Assembly (NCBI GenBank): GCA_947478535.1
Contig: CANJXD010000009.1
Coordinates: 1 to 27,873 of the forward strand
Length of the DNA stretch: 27,873 nucleotides
Source: Acetobacteraceae bacterium
GTDB taxonomy: Bacteria; Pseudomonadota; Alphaproteobacteria; Acetobacterales; Acetobacteraceae
Reading direction: 5' to 3'
Shown here: positions 1 to 14,836 of the stretch, piece after piece
How positions within the stretch are numbered: the stretch's first letter is position 1
How the letters are laid out: each line of letters begins with the position of its first letter
The notes under the pieces: model-generated
What the model was told of the DNA's origin: nothing
Database searches by the model: none
What the model saw: only the letters and a program-made list of their open reading frames with translations
Made by a program: the position numbers and the translations under genes

Positions 1-4976
<4,976 letters not shown>

Positions 4977-5009
4977 GCAGCCCTCCGGTCATGAGATGAG
5001 CGAAATAGC

Positions 5010-6635
5010 TCACCGCGAAAAATGCGCCTTGGCGTCGTAGAGCGTCTCAACGGTGATGTTGCCGATGCCACGTTCCTGCGCGAAGCGTTCGGTGTTGCGA
5101 CGCGCCTTGCCGCGAACGAAGAAGGGGATCTTCTTCAGTTCCTTCTCGGCATCGGCACCCCAGGCGATCACCAATACGCCGACCGGCGCAGTGGAGGGGT
5201 CGCCCGCGGCGGCGTGGGGAGTCACCGCCGCGGGCGCGGGCAGGGGCTGCGCGGCGGGCGCTGCCTCCGTGCCCAGCTCTGACGCCACGCGCGTGCCATG
5301 CCCGAGATGGGAGGCCTGCGCGGCGTCGTTGAACTCAAAATCCTCACGGAACATGCCGAGGAGGTGCTCCTCGAGCCCCATCATCAGCGGATGGACCCAG
5401 GTGTCGAAGATCACATTCGCGCCTTCGGGGCCCATCTGCGGCGAATGGCGCGCGGGGAAGTCCTGCACATGCACGGGCGCCGAGATCACCGCGCAGGGAA
5501 TGCCGAGCCGCTTGGCGACGTGGCGTTCCATCTGCGTGCCCAGCACCAGTTCCGGCTGCAGCGCGGCAATCTGCCGTTCCACCTCCAGATAGTCATCGGT
5601 GATCAGCGCCTCCAGCCCGTGGCGGGCGGCGGCGGCGCGAACCTCGCGACCGAATTCGCGGGAATAGGTGCCGAGACCGACGACCTGGAAGCCCAGCTCC
5701 TCGCTCGCCACCCGGCCGGCGGCGATGGCGTGCGTCGCATCCCCGAAGATGAAGACCCGCTTGTTGGTGAGGTAGGTGCTGTCCACCGAGCGGGAGTACC
5801 AGGGCAGGCGCAGCGTGCCGGCCGGCGTCGTCGCCGGAACACCGGCGAGCTTCGCCACTTCCTGCACGAAATCATGCGTCGCACCGACACCGATCGGCAC
5901 GACTGTCGTGAAGGGCTGACCGAAGCTGCGCTTCAGCCAGGACGCGACCTGCCCCGCCACTTCGGGGTAGAGCACGACATTGAAATCGGCCTCGCCGATC
6001 CGGGCGAGATCGGCCGGGGTCGCGCCCATCGGGGCGATGACATTCACCTCGATCCCAAGGGCCGCGAGCAGCTTCTCCACCTCCGGCACATCGTCGCGAT
6101 GCCGGAAGCCGAGCGCGGTCGGGCCGAGGATGTTGCAGCGCGGCGCCTGGCCTTCCGGCCGCGATGCGCGCGGCGTGCCGGGGGCGGGCACATGCGGCGC
6201 GGCGCAGGCGCGGACCAGCTGGTAGAACGTCTCCGACGCGCCCCAGTTTTCCTTGCGCTGATAGGCCGGCAGTTCCAGCGGCACGACGGGGATCGGCAGG
6301 CCGAGGGTCTTCGCAAGGCCGCCCGGATCGTCCTGGATCAGCTCTGCCGTGCAGCTTGCGCCCACCAGCATCGCCTGCGGGCGGAAGCGTTCATGGGCTT
6401 CCAGCACCGCGTCGCGGAACAGGTTCGCGGTATCGCCGCCGAGATCCTGCGCCTGGAAGGTGGTGTAGGTGACAGGCGGGCGCTTGGCGCGGCGCTCGAT
6501 CATCGTGAACAGCAGGTCGGCGTAGGTATCGCCCTGCGGCGCGTGCAGCACGTAGTGCACGCCTTCCATCGCGGTGGCGATTCGCATGGCCCCGATATGG
6601 GGCGGGCCTTCATAGGTCCAGACAGCGAGTTGCAT
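5010..6635 (-). CDS. bchB: Light-independent protochlorophyllide reductase subunit BchB
   Basis: BchB pairs with BchN in a nitrogenase MoFe-like heterotetramer that reduces ring D of protochlorophyllide in the dark. The 541-residue protein begins [20 protein letters not shown], which is diagnostic. Asp36 (HAPQGD) is the unusual aspartate ligand of the shared [4Fe-4S] NB-cluster in this family, and [11 protein letters not shown] near residue 285 probably carries the catalytic aspartate known from Rhodobacter. A proline/alanine-rich linker at about residues 455-485 separates the core from the conserved C-terminal domain ([16 protein letters not shown]), as is usual. It starts 4 bases after the bchN stop, so the two partner subunits are translated from adjacent cistrons. 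Confidence 0.97.
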   Translation of the reverse strand: MQLAVWTYEGPPHIGAMRIATAMEGVHYVLHAPQGDTYADLLFTMIERRAKRPPVTYTTFQAQDLGGDTANLFRDAVLEAHERFRPQAMLVGASCTAELIQDDPGGLAKTLGLPIPVVPLELPAYQRKENWGASETFYQLVRACAAPHVPAPGTPRASRPEGQAPRCNILGPTALGFRHRDDVPEVEKLLAALGIEVNVIAPMGATPADLARIGEADFNVVLYPEVAGQVASWLKRSFGQPFTTVVPIGVGATHDFVQEVAKLAGVPATTPAGTLRLPWYSRSVDSTYLTNKRVFIFGDATHAIAAGRVASEELGFQVVGLGTYSREFGREVRAAAARHGLEALITDDYLEVERQIAALQPELVLGTQMERHVAKRLGIPCAVISAPVHVQDFPARHSPQMGPEGANVIFDTWVHPLMMGLEEHLLGMFREDFEFNDAAQASHLGHGTRVASELGTEAAPAAQPLPAPAAVTPHAAAGDPSTAPVGVLVIAWGADAEKELKKIPFFVRGKARRNTERFAQERGIGNITVETLYDAKAHFSR

Positions 6636-6639
6636 GGCG

Positions 6640-8516
<1,877 letters not shown>

Positions 8517-8708
8517 TGCTTGACAACCCTCTGTCAAAGGCGGTCCCGTGTCCACCTCAGATCGCCGAAGCCCCTGGCCGGCGACCGAGGGGGGAGTGAA
8601 GAGCCGAGAAAGCTTGCGTTCTACAGGGCCGGAAGGGTCGGTCTTGGCGCATCTCTCTACTCCCCCATTCGTCCTTGTTCAGGGAGGCTAGAAGCCGATC
8701 GTATCAAG

Positions 8709-8726
8709 TGTCAAGCAAGATTGACG
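8709..8726. promoter_or_regulatory. Near-consensus PpsR/CrtJ operator upstream of ppaA
   Basis: TGTCAAGCAAGATTGACG fits TGT-N12-ACR, with one mismatch (G for the final A). It contains the inverted repeat GTCAA-N6-TTGAC. The layout TGTCA-N7-TTGACG is shared exactly with the site at 9757-9774 before ppsR. It lies just upstream of a TTGACA box that could be the ppaA -35 element, a suitable position for repression or autoregulation. Confidence 0.5.
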
Positions 8727-8736
8727 TAAATCGCGA

Positions 8737-8765
8737 TTGACATGAGGCGACGGTCCAGGTGAATT
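8737..8765 (+). promoter_or_regulatory. Possible sigma-70 promoter of ppaA
   Basis: A perfect TTGACA at 8737-8742 is followed after 17 bases by TGAATT (8760-8765), a weak -10 match. Transcription would start near 8772, compatible with translation from the ATG at 8786. Sequence match only. Confidence 0.35.
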
Positions 8766-8785
8766 GTCAGGACGGGAGTAGGGCG

Positions 8786-9754
8786 ATGACGCCGAAGCCC
8801 AGGGTTGCGGGAACGACGATGTCAGAAATGAGTGTATCGGTGACGGAGGTGGAGCCCGCGGGGCAATCCACCCTGTTGCACGATCCCTCTCAGGGGATGG
8901 ACCACGCTGACCGGCGCTCCCCGCCGGCCAGCCCTCGTGCCCCACCGGGTCGCAGGCCCGCCACCGCGGAACGCCGCCGTGTGGCGGTGCTGGCCCGTAC
9001 GTTGGAAACCCAGGTCATTCCCCGCCTGGTACTGTCACGGCGGGAAGGCAATCAGCCCGCCTATATTGACAGCCACGGCGGCAGCGTCCCGCAGGATGAG
9101 GACGTCACCACCCTCGCCGCGCTCTCCATGGCGGGGGATCTCACGGGATCGCTGGACTACATCGCCGCGCTCCGCGCCCGCGATATGCCGCTGGAGATCG
9201 TCTATCTCCACCTTCTGGCCCCCGTCGCCCGGCGACTCGGCCAGCTGTGGGAGGAAGACCGGTGCGATTTCGCGGCCGTCACCGTCGGCCTGTGCCTGCT
9301 GCAACAGATCGTGCTGGAAAGCAGCCCCGCCTTCCGCCCGCGCAGTGGGCGCGCCGATGTGGACCGCCGCATCCTCCTGGCTCCGGTGCCGGGGGAACAG
9401 CACAGCTTCGGCCTGCTGATGGTGGGAGAATTCTTCCGCCGCCAGGGCTGGGAAGTCTGCAGCGGGACCGGTGCCTCATCCCAGGAGCTTTCCGCGATGG
9501 TGCGCCGGCAGTGGTTCGCCGCCGTCGGATTCTCTCTCGCCCGCGATGAAAAGCTGGACGCGCTGGCCGCCTGTATCCGGGATGTCCGCCGCGCGTCGCG
9601 CAACCCGCAGGTCGGCGTGCTCGTCGGTGGCCGCGCCTTCGTGGAACGGCCGGAACTGGCGGCTTTGGTCGGTGCCGATGCGACAGCCGCGGATGGACAG
9701 CAAGCCGCACTCAAAGCCGAGACACTCCTCGCTCTGCTCCAGCGAGACGCGTGA
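8786..9754 (+). CDS. ppaA: PpaA/AerR-type B12/heme-binding antirepressor of PpsR
   Basis: PpaA/AerR proteins bind a corrinoid or heme and modulate PpsR/CrtJ in response to light or redox state. This 322-residue protein has a long unconserved proline-rich N terminus to about residue 65. A helical-bundle region follows (about 105-180), then a cobalamin-binding-like domain. EQHSFG at 204-209 keeps the E/D-x-H-x-x-G signature, with His206 as the likely axial ligand. Trp155 is followed ten residues later by Val165-Thr166, where CarH-type photoreceptors have Glu-His, so it belongs to the AerR rather than the CarH type. The ATG at 8786 has GGGAG seven bases upstream; a GTG at 8759 and an ATG at 8819 are alternatives. 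It sits directly before ppsR, divergent from bchF, as in other purple bacteria. Confidence 0.88.
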   Translation: MTPKPRVAGTTMSEMSVSVTEVEPAGQSTLLHDPSQGMDHADRRSPPASPRAPPGRRPATAERRRVAVLARTLETQVIPRLVLSRREGNQPAYIDSHGGSVPQDEDVTTLAALSMAGDLTGSLDYIAALRARDMPLEIVYLHLLAPVARRLGQLWEEDRCDFAAVTVGLCLLQQIVLESSPAFRPRSGRADVDRRILLAPVPGEQHSFGLLMVGEFFRRQGWEVCSGTGASSQELSAMVRRQWFAAVGFSLARDEKLDALAACIRDVRRASRNPQVGVLVGGRAFVERPELAALVGADATAADGQQAALKAETLLALLQRDA

Positions 9755-9756
9755 TG

Positions 9757-9774
9757 TGTCAGGCTACGTTGACG
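9757..9774. promoter_or_regulatory. Near-consensus PpsR/CrtJ operator upstream of ppsR
   Basis: TGTCAGGCTACGTTGACG has the same TGTCA-N7-TTGACG architecture as the site before ppaA and fits TGT-N12-ACR with one mismatch. It begins three bases after the ppaA stop. Its TTGACG half could act as a -35 element with a weak TAATTT at 9790-9795 (15-base spacer), which would place the operator over a ppsR promoter and suggest autoregulation. Confidence 0.45.
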
Positions 9775-9891
9775 TCTCGGTCATGTGACTAATTTTGTAT
9801 GCAGCTTCGTGGGTTCTTTCAGAATCAGCGGGTTGACGACCAGGAGGGTAGTTTGGGAAGGGGTCCTCTGGGATGAAGGACGGGATGCCTC

Positions 9892-11331
9892 GTGAAATCG
9901 TTCAATGCCCCAAGGACATCGCTCGGAACTCTCGACGCGGATGCTACCGCTGGGTTGATCGCTGCGGCTGCGGATGTGACCCTCGTGCTTGACGAGGCTG
10001 GGATCATCCGCGACCTCGCCTTCACCAGTGAGGAACTGGCGCGCGACTTCGACGGGCACGAATCCTGGGTCGGCCGCCCGCTGGCGGAAACCGTGGCCAA
10101 GGATAGCCGCCCCAAAGCGGAGGCGATGCTCGGCCGCGGGCCCCAGCGCGATGCGCCGCGGTGGCGCCACCTGAACCTGGTGTCCGGTCGCGGGTCCCCG
10201 ATTCCGCTGCTGTGTTCCGTTGTGCCGCTGACCGCGAATGGCGTGCCCACTGGTCGCCGGATCGTCTTCGGCCGGGACCTTCGACCCGTTTCCCAGCTTC
10301 AGCAGCGCTTGGTCGAGGTGCAGCAATCGATGGAGCGGGACTATTCCCGCCTTCGCCAGGCCGAAACCCGCTATCGCCTGCTGTTCCAGATGTCGGTCGA
10401 TCCGGTGCTGATCCTGGAAGCCGATACCCAGCGCATCATGGAGGCGAACCCCGCCGCGCAGCGCCTGTTCGGCCGCAGCGCGCGCCGCATGCCGGGCCGG
10501 GCCATGGCCGACGTCTTTGTCGCGGAGGACCGCCCGGCCGTCCTCACCCTGCTGGCCGCCGTGCGCAATGCCGGTCGGGCCGATGATGTCCGGGCGCGAC
10601 TCGCGGAAGGCGGCCAGGAAGTGCTCGTCTCCGCCTCCACCTTCCGCCAGGAAGGCGGCCTGCTGTTCCTCGTTCGCCTGTCCCTGCCCAGCGAGAGCGC
10701 GGAAGGCATGATGCTCCCGGAAAGCCAGAGCCGCCTGCTGAAGGTGGTTGAAGTCGTGCCCGACGCCTTCGTCGTCACCGATGGCGCCGGCCGCATCATG
10801 ACCGCCAATGCCGCCTTCCTCGACATGGCGCAGATGACGAATGAGGAGCAGGCTCGCGGTGAACCGCTGGACCGCTGGCTCGGCCGCCAGGGCGTCGAGG
10901 TCGAGGTGCTGCTGACCAACCTGCGGAACCGCGGCGCGGTGCGGCTTTATGCCACCACCCTGCGGGGCGAGCTGGGCGCGCAGGCGGAGGTGGAGATTTC
11001 CGCCGTCTCCGTCATGCATGATGGCCAGCCCTGCTTCGGCTTCGCCATCCGGGATATCGGCCCGCGCCTGCGCCCGCCCGCGCGCGCCGCGCAGGGCGCC
11101 ACCCGATCGGTGGAACAGCTGACGGAGCTGATCGGGCGCGTGCCGCTGAAGGACCTGGTCCGCGAAGCGACAGACGCGATCGAGCGCCTATGCATCGAAG
11201 CCGCCCTCGAACTCACCGGCGATAACCGGGCCTCGGCGGCGGAAATGCTCGGCCTGTCCCGGCAATCGCTTTACGTGAAGCTGCGCCGCTACGGCCTCGG
11301 CGATCTCGCGACGGATGAGGAGCCGGGCTGA
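9892..11331 (+). CDS. ppsR: Photosynthesis gene repressor PpsR/CrtJ
   Basis: PpsR represses bch, crt and puc genes under oxygen by binding TGT-N12-ACA. The 479-residue protein shows an N-terminal PAS-like region (about 20-130), a coiled-coil Q-linker rich in Gln, Arg and Glu (about 133-160), a PAS domain (about 160-265) and a second (about 280-390). The C-terminal Fis-type helix-turn-helix at about 425-470 reads LTGDNRASAAEMLGLSRQSL and is almost invariant in the family. Cysteines are at 108, 381 and 434; Cys434, in the helix-turn-helix, is the likely counterpart of redox-active Cys424/Cys420. No cysteine stands near residues 245-262, where Rhodobacter has its partner. The start is a GTG; the two nearby upstream ATGs (9873, 9885) are in other frames. 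bchG follows after two bases. Confidence 0.95.
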   Translation: MKSFNAPRTSLGTLDADATAGLIAAAADVTLVLDEAGIIRDLAFTSEELARDFDGHESWVGRPLAETVAKDSRPKAEAMLGRGPQRDAPRWRHLNLVSGRGSPIPLLCSVVPLTANGVPTGRRIVFGRDLRPVSQLQQRLVEVQQSMERDYSRLRQAETRYRLLFQMSVDPVLILEADTQRIMEANPAAQRLFGRSARRMPGRAMADVFVAEDRPAVLTLLAAVRNAGRADDVRARLAEGGQEVLVSASTFRQEGGLLFLVRLSLPSESAEGMMLPESQSRLLKVVEVVPDAFVVTDGAGRIMTANAAFLDMAQMTNEEQARGEPLDRWLGRQGVEVEVLLTNLRNRGAVRLYATTLRGELGAQAEVEISAVSVMHDGQPCFGFAIRDIGPRLRPPARAAQGATRSVEQLTELIGRVPLKDLVREATDAIERLCIEAALELTGDNRASAAEMLGLSRQSLYVKLRRYGLGDLATDEEPG

Positions 11332-11333
11332 GC

Positions 11334-12251
11334 ATGGCAGGCGAGGCGCAGGCGGCGGGGCGGATCGGCGGCACGGGAAGGCTGCAGCCTTCGGCGGTGC
11401 TCGAACTGCTGAAGCCCGTCACCTGGTTTCCGCCGATGTGGGCGTTTACCTGTGGCGTCGTGGCCTCCGGCGCCAGCATGGCGGAGGCGTGGCCTCTCGT
11501 CGCACTCGGGATCGGGCTGACCGGCCCACTCGTCTGCGGCATGAGCCAGGCGGTGAATGACTGGTTCGACCGGCATGTGGACGCCATCAACGAGCCGAAT
11601 CGGCCGATTCCCTCTGGCCGGATGCCCGGCCGGACGGGGCTTTACGTGGCGATCGGCTGGACTGGGCTTTCGCTGGCAGCCAGCAGCATCCTCGGGGTTT
11701 GGGGCTTCGCCGCGACGGTGTTCGCCTGCATCATGGCCTGGATCTATTCAGCCCCGCCGCTGCGGCTGAAGCAGAATGGCTGGTGGGGCAACCTTGCCTG
11801 CGGCCTGTCCTACGAGACGCTGCCCTGGGTTACCGCGGTCTCCGTGCTGGGGGCCAGTGGGCCTGATCCGCGCGTGGTGATCGTGGCGGTCCTCTACGGC
11901 CTCGGCGCCCACGGGATCATGACGCTGAACGATTTCAAGTCGATCGAGGGCGACACGCGTTTCGGCCTGCGTTCTCTGCCGGTCATCCTCGGCGCGCCGC
12001 GCGCTGCGCTGGTGGCGTGCTGGTTCATGGCTTTGCCGCAGGTCGCCGTGGTCGCGCTGCTGCTATATTGGGGCGCACCGCTCCAGGCGGCGATGGTGGC
12101 CGCGGTGCTGGCCGCGCAGGTGCTGCTGATGCGCAAGCTGCTGCGGGACCCGCGCGGCCTGGCGCCCTGGTACAACGGCACCGGCATCACGCTTTATGTC
12201 TCCGGCATGATGATGAGCGCCGTGGCCCTCGCCCCGGGAGCAGCGCCATGA
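11334..12251 (+). CDS. bchG: Bacteriochlorophyll synthase BchG
   Basis: BchG is the UbiA-family prenyltransferase that esterifies bacteriochlorophyllide with geranylgeranyl (or phytyl) diphosphate in the membrane. The 305-residue protein carries the first aspartate-rich motif NDWFDRHVDAINEP at residues 75-88, followed by NRPIPSGR. The second motif is NDFKSIEGDTRFG at 199-211. Together they bind the Mg2+-diphosphate. About eight or nine hydrophobic segments surround them. The ATG lies two bases behind the ppsR stop, with GAGGAG eleven bases upstream. Its own stop overlaps the ATG of the next gene (ATGA). Length and motifs are normal for chlorophyll synthases. Confidence 0.96.
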   Translation: MAGEAQAAGRIGGTGRLQPSAVLELLKPVTWFPPMWAFTCGVVASGASMAEAWPLVALGIGLTGPLVCGMSQAVNDWFDRHVDAINEPNRPIPSGRMPGRTGLYVAIGWTGLSLAASSILGVWGFAATVFACIMAWIYSAPPLRLKQNGWWGNLACGLSYETLPWVTAVSVLGASGPDPRVVIVAVLYGLGAHGIMTLNDFKSIEGDTRFGLRSLPVILGAPRAALVACWFMALPQVAVVALLLYWGAPLQAAMVAAVLAAQVLLMRKLLRDPRGLAPWYNGTGITLYVSGMMMSAVALAPGAAP

Positions 12252-13582
12252 CCGCGCTTGCGCCACTTGGCTGGCTCGGCATCGTGCGGCTGGGCCTCGT
12301 GCAAACGGCGCTCGGCGCCATTGTGGTGCTGACAACGGCGGCGCTGAACCGCGTGATGGTGGTGGAACACGCCCTGCCCGCCACGCTGCCGGGCGTGCTG
12401 GTGGCCATCCACTACGCCGTGCAGATGATGCGACCGCTGCTCGGCTATGGCTCGGACCAGGGGGGGCGCCGCACGCCCTGGATCATCGGCGGCATGGCGG
12501 TGCTGGGCGTGGGCGGTGTGCTCGCCGCGGTGGCCACAGCCTGGATGGGCAGCGCGCTGATCCCTGGCGTTGTCCTGGCGGTGGTCGCCTTCCTCCTGGT
12601 CGGAGTTGGTGTCGGTGCGGCGGGCACCTCGCTGCTGGTACTTCTGGCCTCCCGCGTCGCGCCGGCGCGCAAGCCGGCAGCGGCCTCGCTGGTCTGGATC
12701 ATGATGATCGCCGGCTTCGTGGTCACCACCGCCGTCTCCGGCCGGCTGCTGGACCCCTATTCCGGCGAACGTCTGGTCGCCGTCGCCGCGGGGGTTTCCG
12801 CCATCGCCTTCGTGCTCAGCCTGCTCGCCGTCGCCGGCATCGAAGGGCCGAGCCCGGTCCGGCGCGAAGCCGCTGAGGATGCGGCGAATACGCCCTTCAT
12901 GACGGCGCTGAAGCAGGTGTGGACGGAGCCGGAGGCTCGGCACTTCACCATCTTCGTCTTCGTCTCCATGCTCGCCTATTCGGCGCAGGACCTGATCCTG
13001 GAGCCCTTCGCCGGCACTGTCTTCGGCATGACGCTGGGCGAATCGACACGGCTTTCCTCACTGCAGCATGGCGGCGTGCTCGCCGGCATGATCGTCATCG
13101 CCATCGTCGGCAGCCTCTGCGGCGGGCGGCTCACCGTGCTGCGGGGCTGGACCATCGGCGGCTGCCTGGTGGCGGCGCTGCTGTTGGCCGCACTCGCCAC
13201 GGCGGGCATCGCGGGCGCAGATTTCCCGATCCGCGAGGCCTTCTTCGCCCTCGGTATCGCCAATGGCGCCTTCGCCGCCGCCGCCATCGCCTCGATGATG
13301 CAGCTGGTCTCCCGGGGCCGGGACGGGCGCGAAGGCGTGCGGATGGGCATGTTCGGCGCGGCACAGGGCATCGCCTTCGGTCTCGGCGGCCTCGCCGGCA
13401 CGGTGGTGCTGGATCTCGGCCGCATCCTCACCGGCAGCGCCGGCGGCGGCTACGTCACCGTCTTCATCGCGGATGCGCTGCTGTTCGTCGCAGCCGCCGT
13501 CCTCGCACTGCGGATCGCGCGGCCGGCAACAGCGCAGTCACGGAATTTCAGTCCCATGGCACCCGCGGCAAGCGGCGGCTGA
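12248..13582 (+). CDS. bch2: PucC-family MFS-like membrane protein (Bch2)
   Basis: This is a 444-residue membrane protein with about twelve hydrophobic segments. It belongs to the BCH2/PucC/LhaA branch of the major facilitator fold. Segments such as VEHALPATLPGVLVAIHYAV, RPLLGYGSDQGGRRTPWI and the internal ALKQVWTEPEARHFTIFVF are characteristic. Relatives assist assembly of light-harvesting complexes or handling of (bacterio)chlorophyll; the paralogue between bchG and bchP is standard in purple-bacterial clusters, but its exact substrate is not settled. The ATG overlaps the bchG stop by 4 bases, so translation is coupled, and bchP follows after 17 bases. Family assignment is strong, molecular role inferred. 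Confidence 0.9.
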   Translation: MTALAPLGWLGIVRLGLVQTALGAIVVLTTAALNRVMVVEHALPATLPGVLVAIHYAVQMMRPLLGYGSDQGGRRTPWIIGGMAVLGVGGVLAAVATAWMGSALIPGVVLAVVAFLLVGVGVGAAGTSLLVLLASRVAPARKPAAASLVWIMMIAGFVVTTAVSGRLLDPYSGERLVAVAAGVSAIAFVLSLLAVAGIEGPSPVRREAAEDAANTPFMTALKQVWTEPEARHFTIFVFVSMLAYSAQDLILEPFAGTVFGMTLGESTRLSSLQHGGVLAGMIVIAIVGSLCGGRLTVLRGWTIGGCLVAALLLAALATAGIAGADFPIREAFFALGIANGAFAAAAIASMMQLVSRGRDGREGVRMGMFGAAQGIAFGLGGLAGTVVLDLGRILTGSAGGGYVTVFIADALLFVAAAVLALRIARPATAQSRNFSPMAPAASGG

Positions 13583-13599
13583 GCAGGAGGATGTCGCCA

Positions 13600-14799
13600 A
13601 TGGCAAGCGCTGAGACCTTCGATGTGGTGGTAGTTGGCGGCGGCCCGTCTGGTGCAACCGCCGCGCATGATCTGGCGCGGAAGGGCCACAGCGTGCTGCT
13701 GCTGGACAAGGCGGGGCGTATCAAGCCCTGCGGCGGCGCCATTCCGCCGCGCCTGATCCGGGACTTCGACATCCCCGGCCATCTCCTGGTCGCCCGCGTC
13801 AACGCCGCGCGCATGATCGCCCCCTCCGACCGCGAGGTGGACATGCCGATCGATGGCGGCTTCGTCGGCATGGTGGATCGCGATGTCTTCGACGAATTCC
13901 TGAGGGACCGCGCCGCCCAGTCCGGCGCCATCCGGCGGACCGGCACCTTCGAGCGTGTCGCGCGCGATGCCGACGGCACGGCGGTCATCGAATACACGCC
14001 GAAGGATGCGCCGGAAGGCACGGCACCGGAACGCGTCCGCGCCCGCTGCATCATCGGCGCCGATGGTGCTCGCAGCCAGGTCGGCAAGCAGACGGTGCCG
14101 GGAGCGGAAAAGGTCCCCTGCGTCTTCGCCTATCACGAGATCGTCGCCGCACCGACCGGGGAGGCGCCGAAATACGACCCGCTGCGCTGCGACGTCTTCT
14201 ACCAGGGCAAGCTGTCGCCCGACTTCTACGCCTGGATCTTCCCGCATGGGGACAAGGTGAGCATCGGCACGGGGTCCATGCATAAGGGATTTTCCTTGCG
14301 TGGATCGGTGACGGAACTGCGCGCCCATACCGGGCTCGACAAGGTGAAGACGATCCGCCGCGAGGGTGCGCCGATCCCGCTGAAGCCGCTGAAGAAGTGG
14401 GATAACGGGAAGGATGTGCTGCTGGCCGGTGATGCCGCGGGTGTCGTCGCCCCGGCCTCCGGCGAGGGCATCTACTACGCCATGCTGTGCGGGCGACTCG
14501 CTGCCGATTCGGCTTCCGATTTCGTCGCGACCGGCGATGTGCGGGCGCTGGCGACGGCACGCAAGCGCTTCATGAAGGCGCATGGCCGCGTCTTCTGGAT
14601 CCTCGGGATCATGCAGTACTTCTGGTACTCGTCCGACAAGCGGCGAGAGAAGTTCGTCTCGATCTGCCAGGACAAGGACGTCCAGCGCCTGACCTGGGAG
14701 TCCTACATGAACAAGGAACTCGTGCGCCGCGATCCGATGGCGCATGTGCGGATTTTCTTCAAGGACCTCGCCCATCTGTTCGGGTTCGCCCGCGCATGA
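13600..14799 (+). CDS. bchP: Geranylgeranyl diphosphate/bacteriochlorophyll reductase BchP
   Basis: BchP is the FAD-dependent reductase that saturates the geranylgeranyl tail to phytyl, using NADPH. The 399-residue protein has the Rossmann FAD motif VVGGGPSGATAA at residues 11-22. KPCGGAIPPRL (about 43-52) follows, then a second FAD-contact motif LLAGDAAGVVAPASGEGI at 274-291. This pattern is typical of BchP/ChlP. The ATG at 13600 was chosen because AGGAGG (13585-13590) lies nine bases upstream; the ATG at 13591 would directly touch the Shine-Dalgarno sequence. The gene ends with a TGA that overlaps the ATG of a 12-codon minicistron leading to hemC. Confidence 0.96.
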   Translation: MASAETFDVVVVGGGPSGATAAHDLARKGHSVLLLDKAGRIKPCGGAIPPRLIRDFDIPGHLLVARVNAARMIAPSDREVDMPIDGGFVGMVDRDVFDEFLRDRAAQSGAIRRTGTFERVARDADGTAVIEYTPKDAPEGTAPERVRARCIIGADGARSQVGKQTVPGAEKVPCVFAYHEIVAAPTGEAPKYDPLRCDVFYQGKLSPDFYAWIFPHGDKVSIGTGSMHKGFSLRGSVTELRAHTGLDKVKTIRREGAPIPLKPLKKWDNGKDVLLAGDAAGVVAPASGEGIYYAMLCGRLAADSASDFVATGDVRALATARKRFMKAHGRVFWILGIMQYFWYSSDKRREKFVSICQDKDVQRLTWESYMNKELVRRDPMAHVRIFFKDLAHLFGFARA

Positions 14800-14834
14800 C
14801 GATCGTGATCCTCCCAGCGCCTGGAGACGCCTGA
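14796..14834 (+). CDS. Possible 12-codon coupling minicistron between bchP and hemC
   Basis: An ATG that overlaps the bchP stop (ATGA) opens a reading frame of twelve codons, MTIVILPAPGDA. It ends in TGA two bases before the hemC ATG (TGA-GC-ATG). It could carry terminating ribosomes from bchP to hemC. It contains GGAG (14823-14826), which would also serve as the hemC ribosome binding site. The peptide resembles nothing I know and may be chance. Confidence 0.25.
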   Translation: MTIVILPAPGDA

Positions 14835-14836
14835 GC

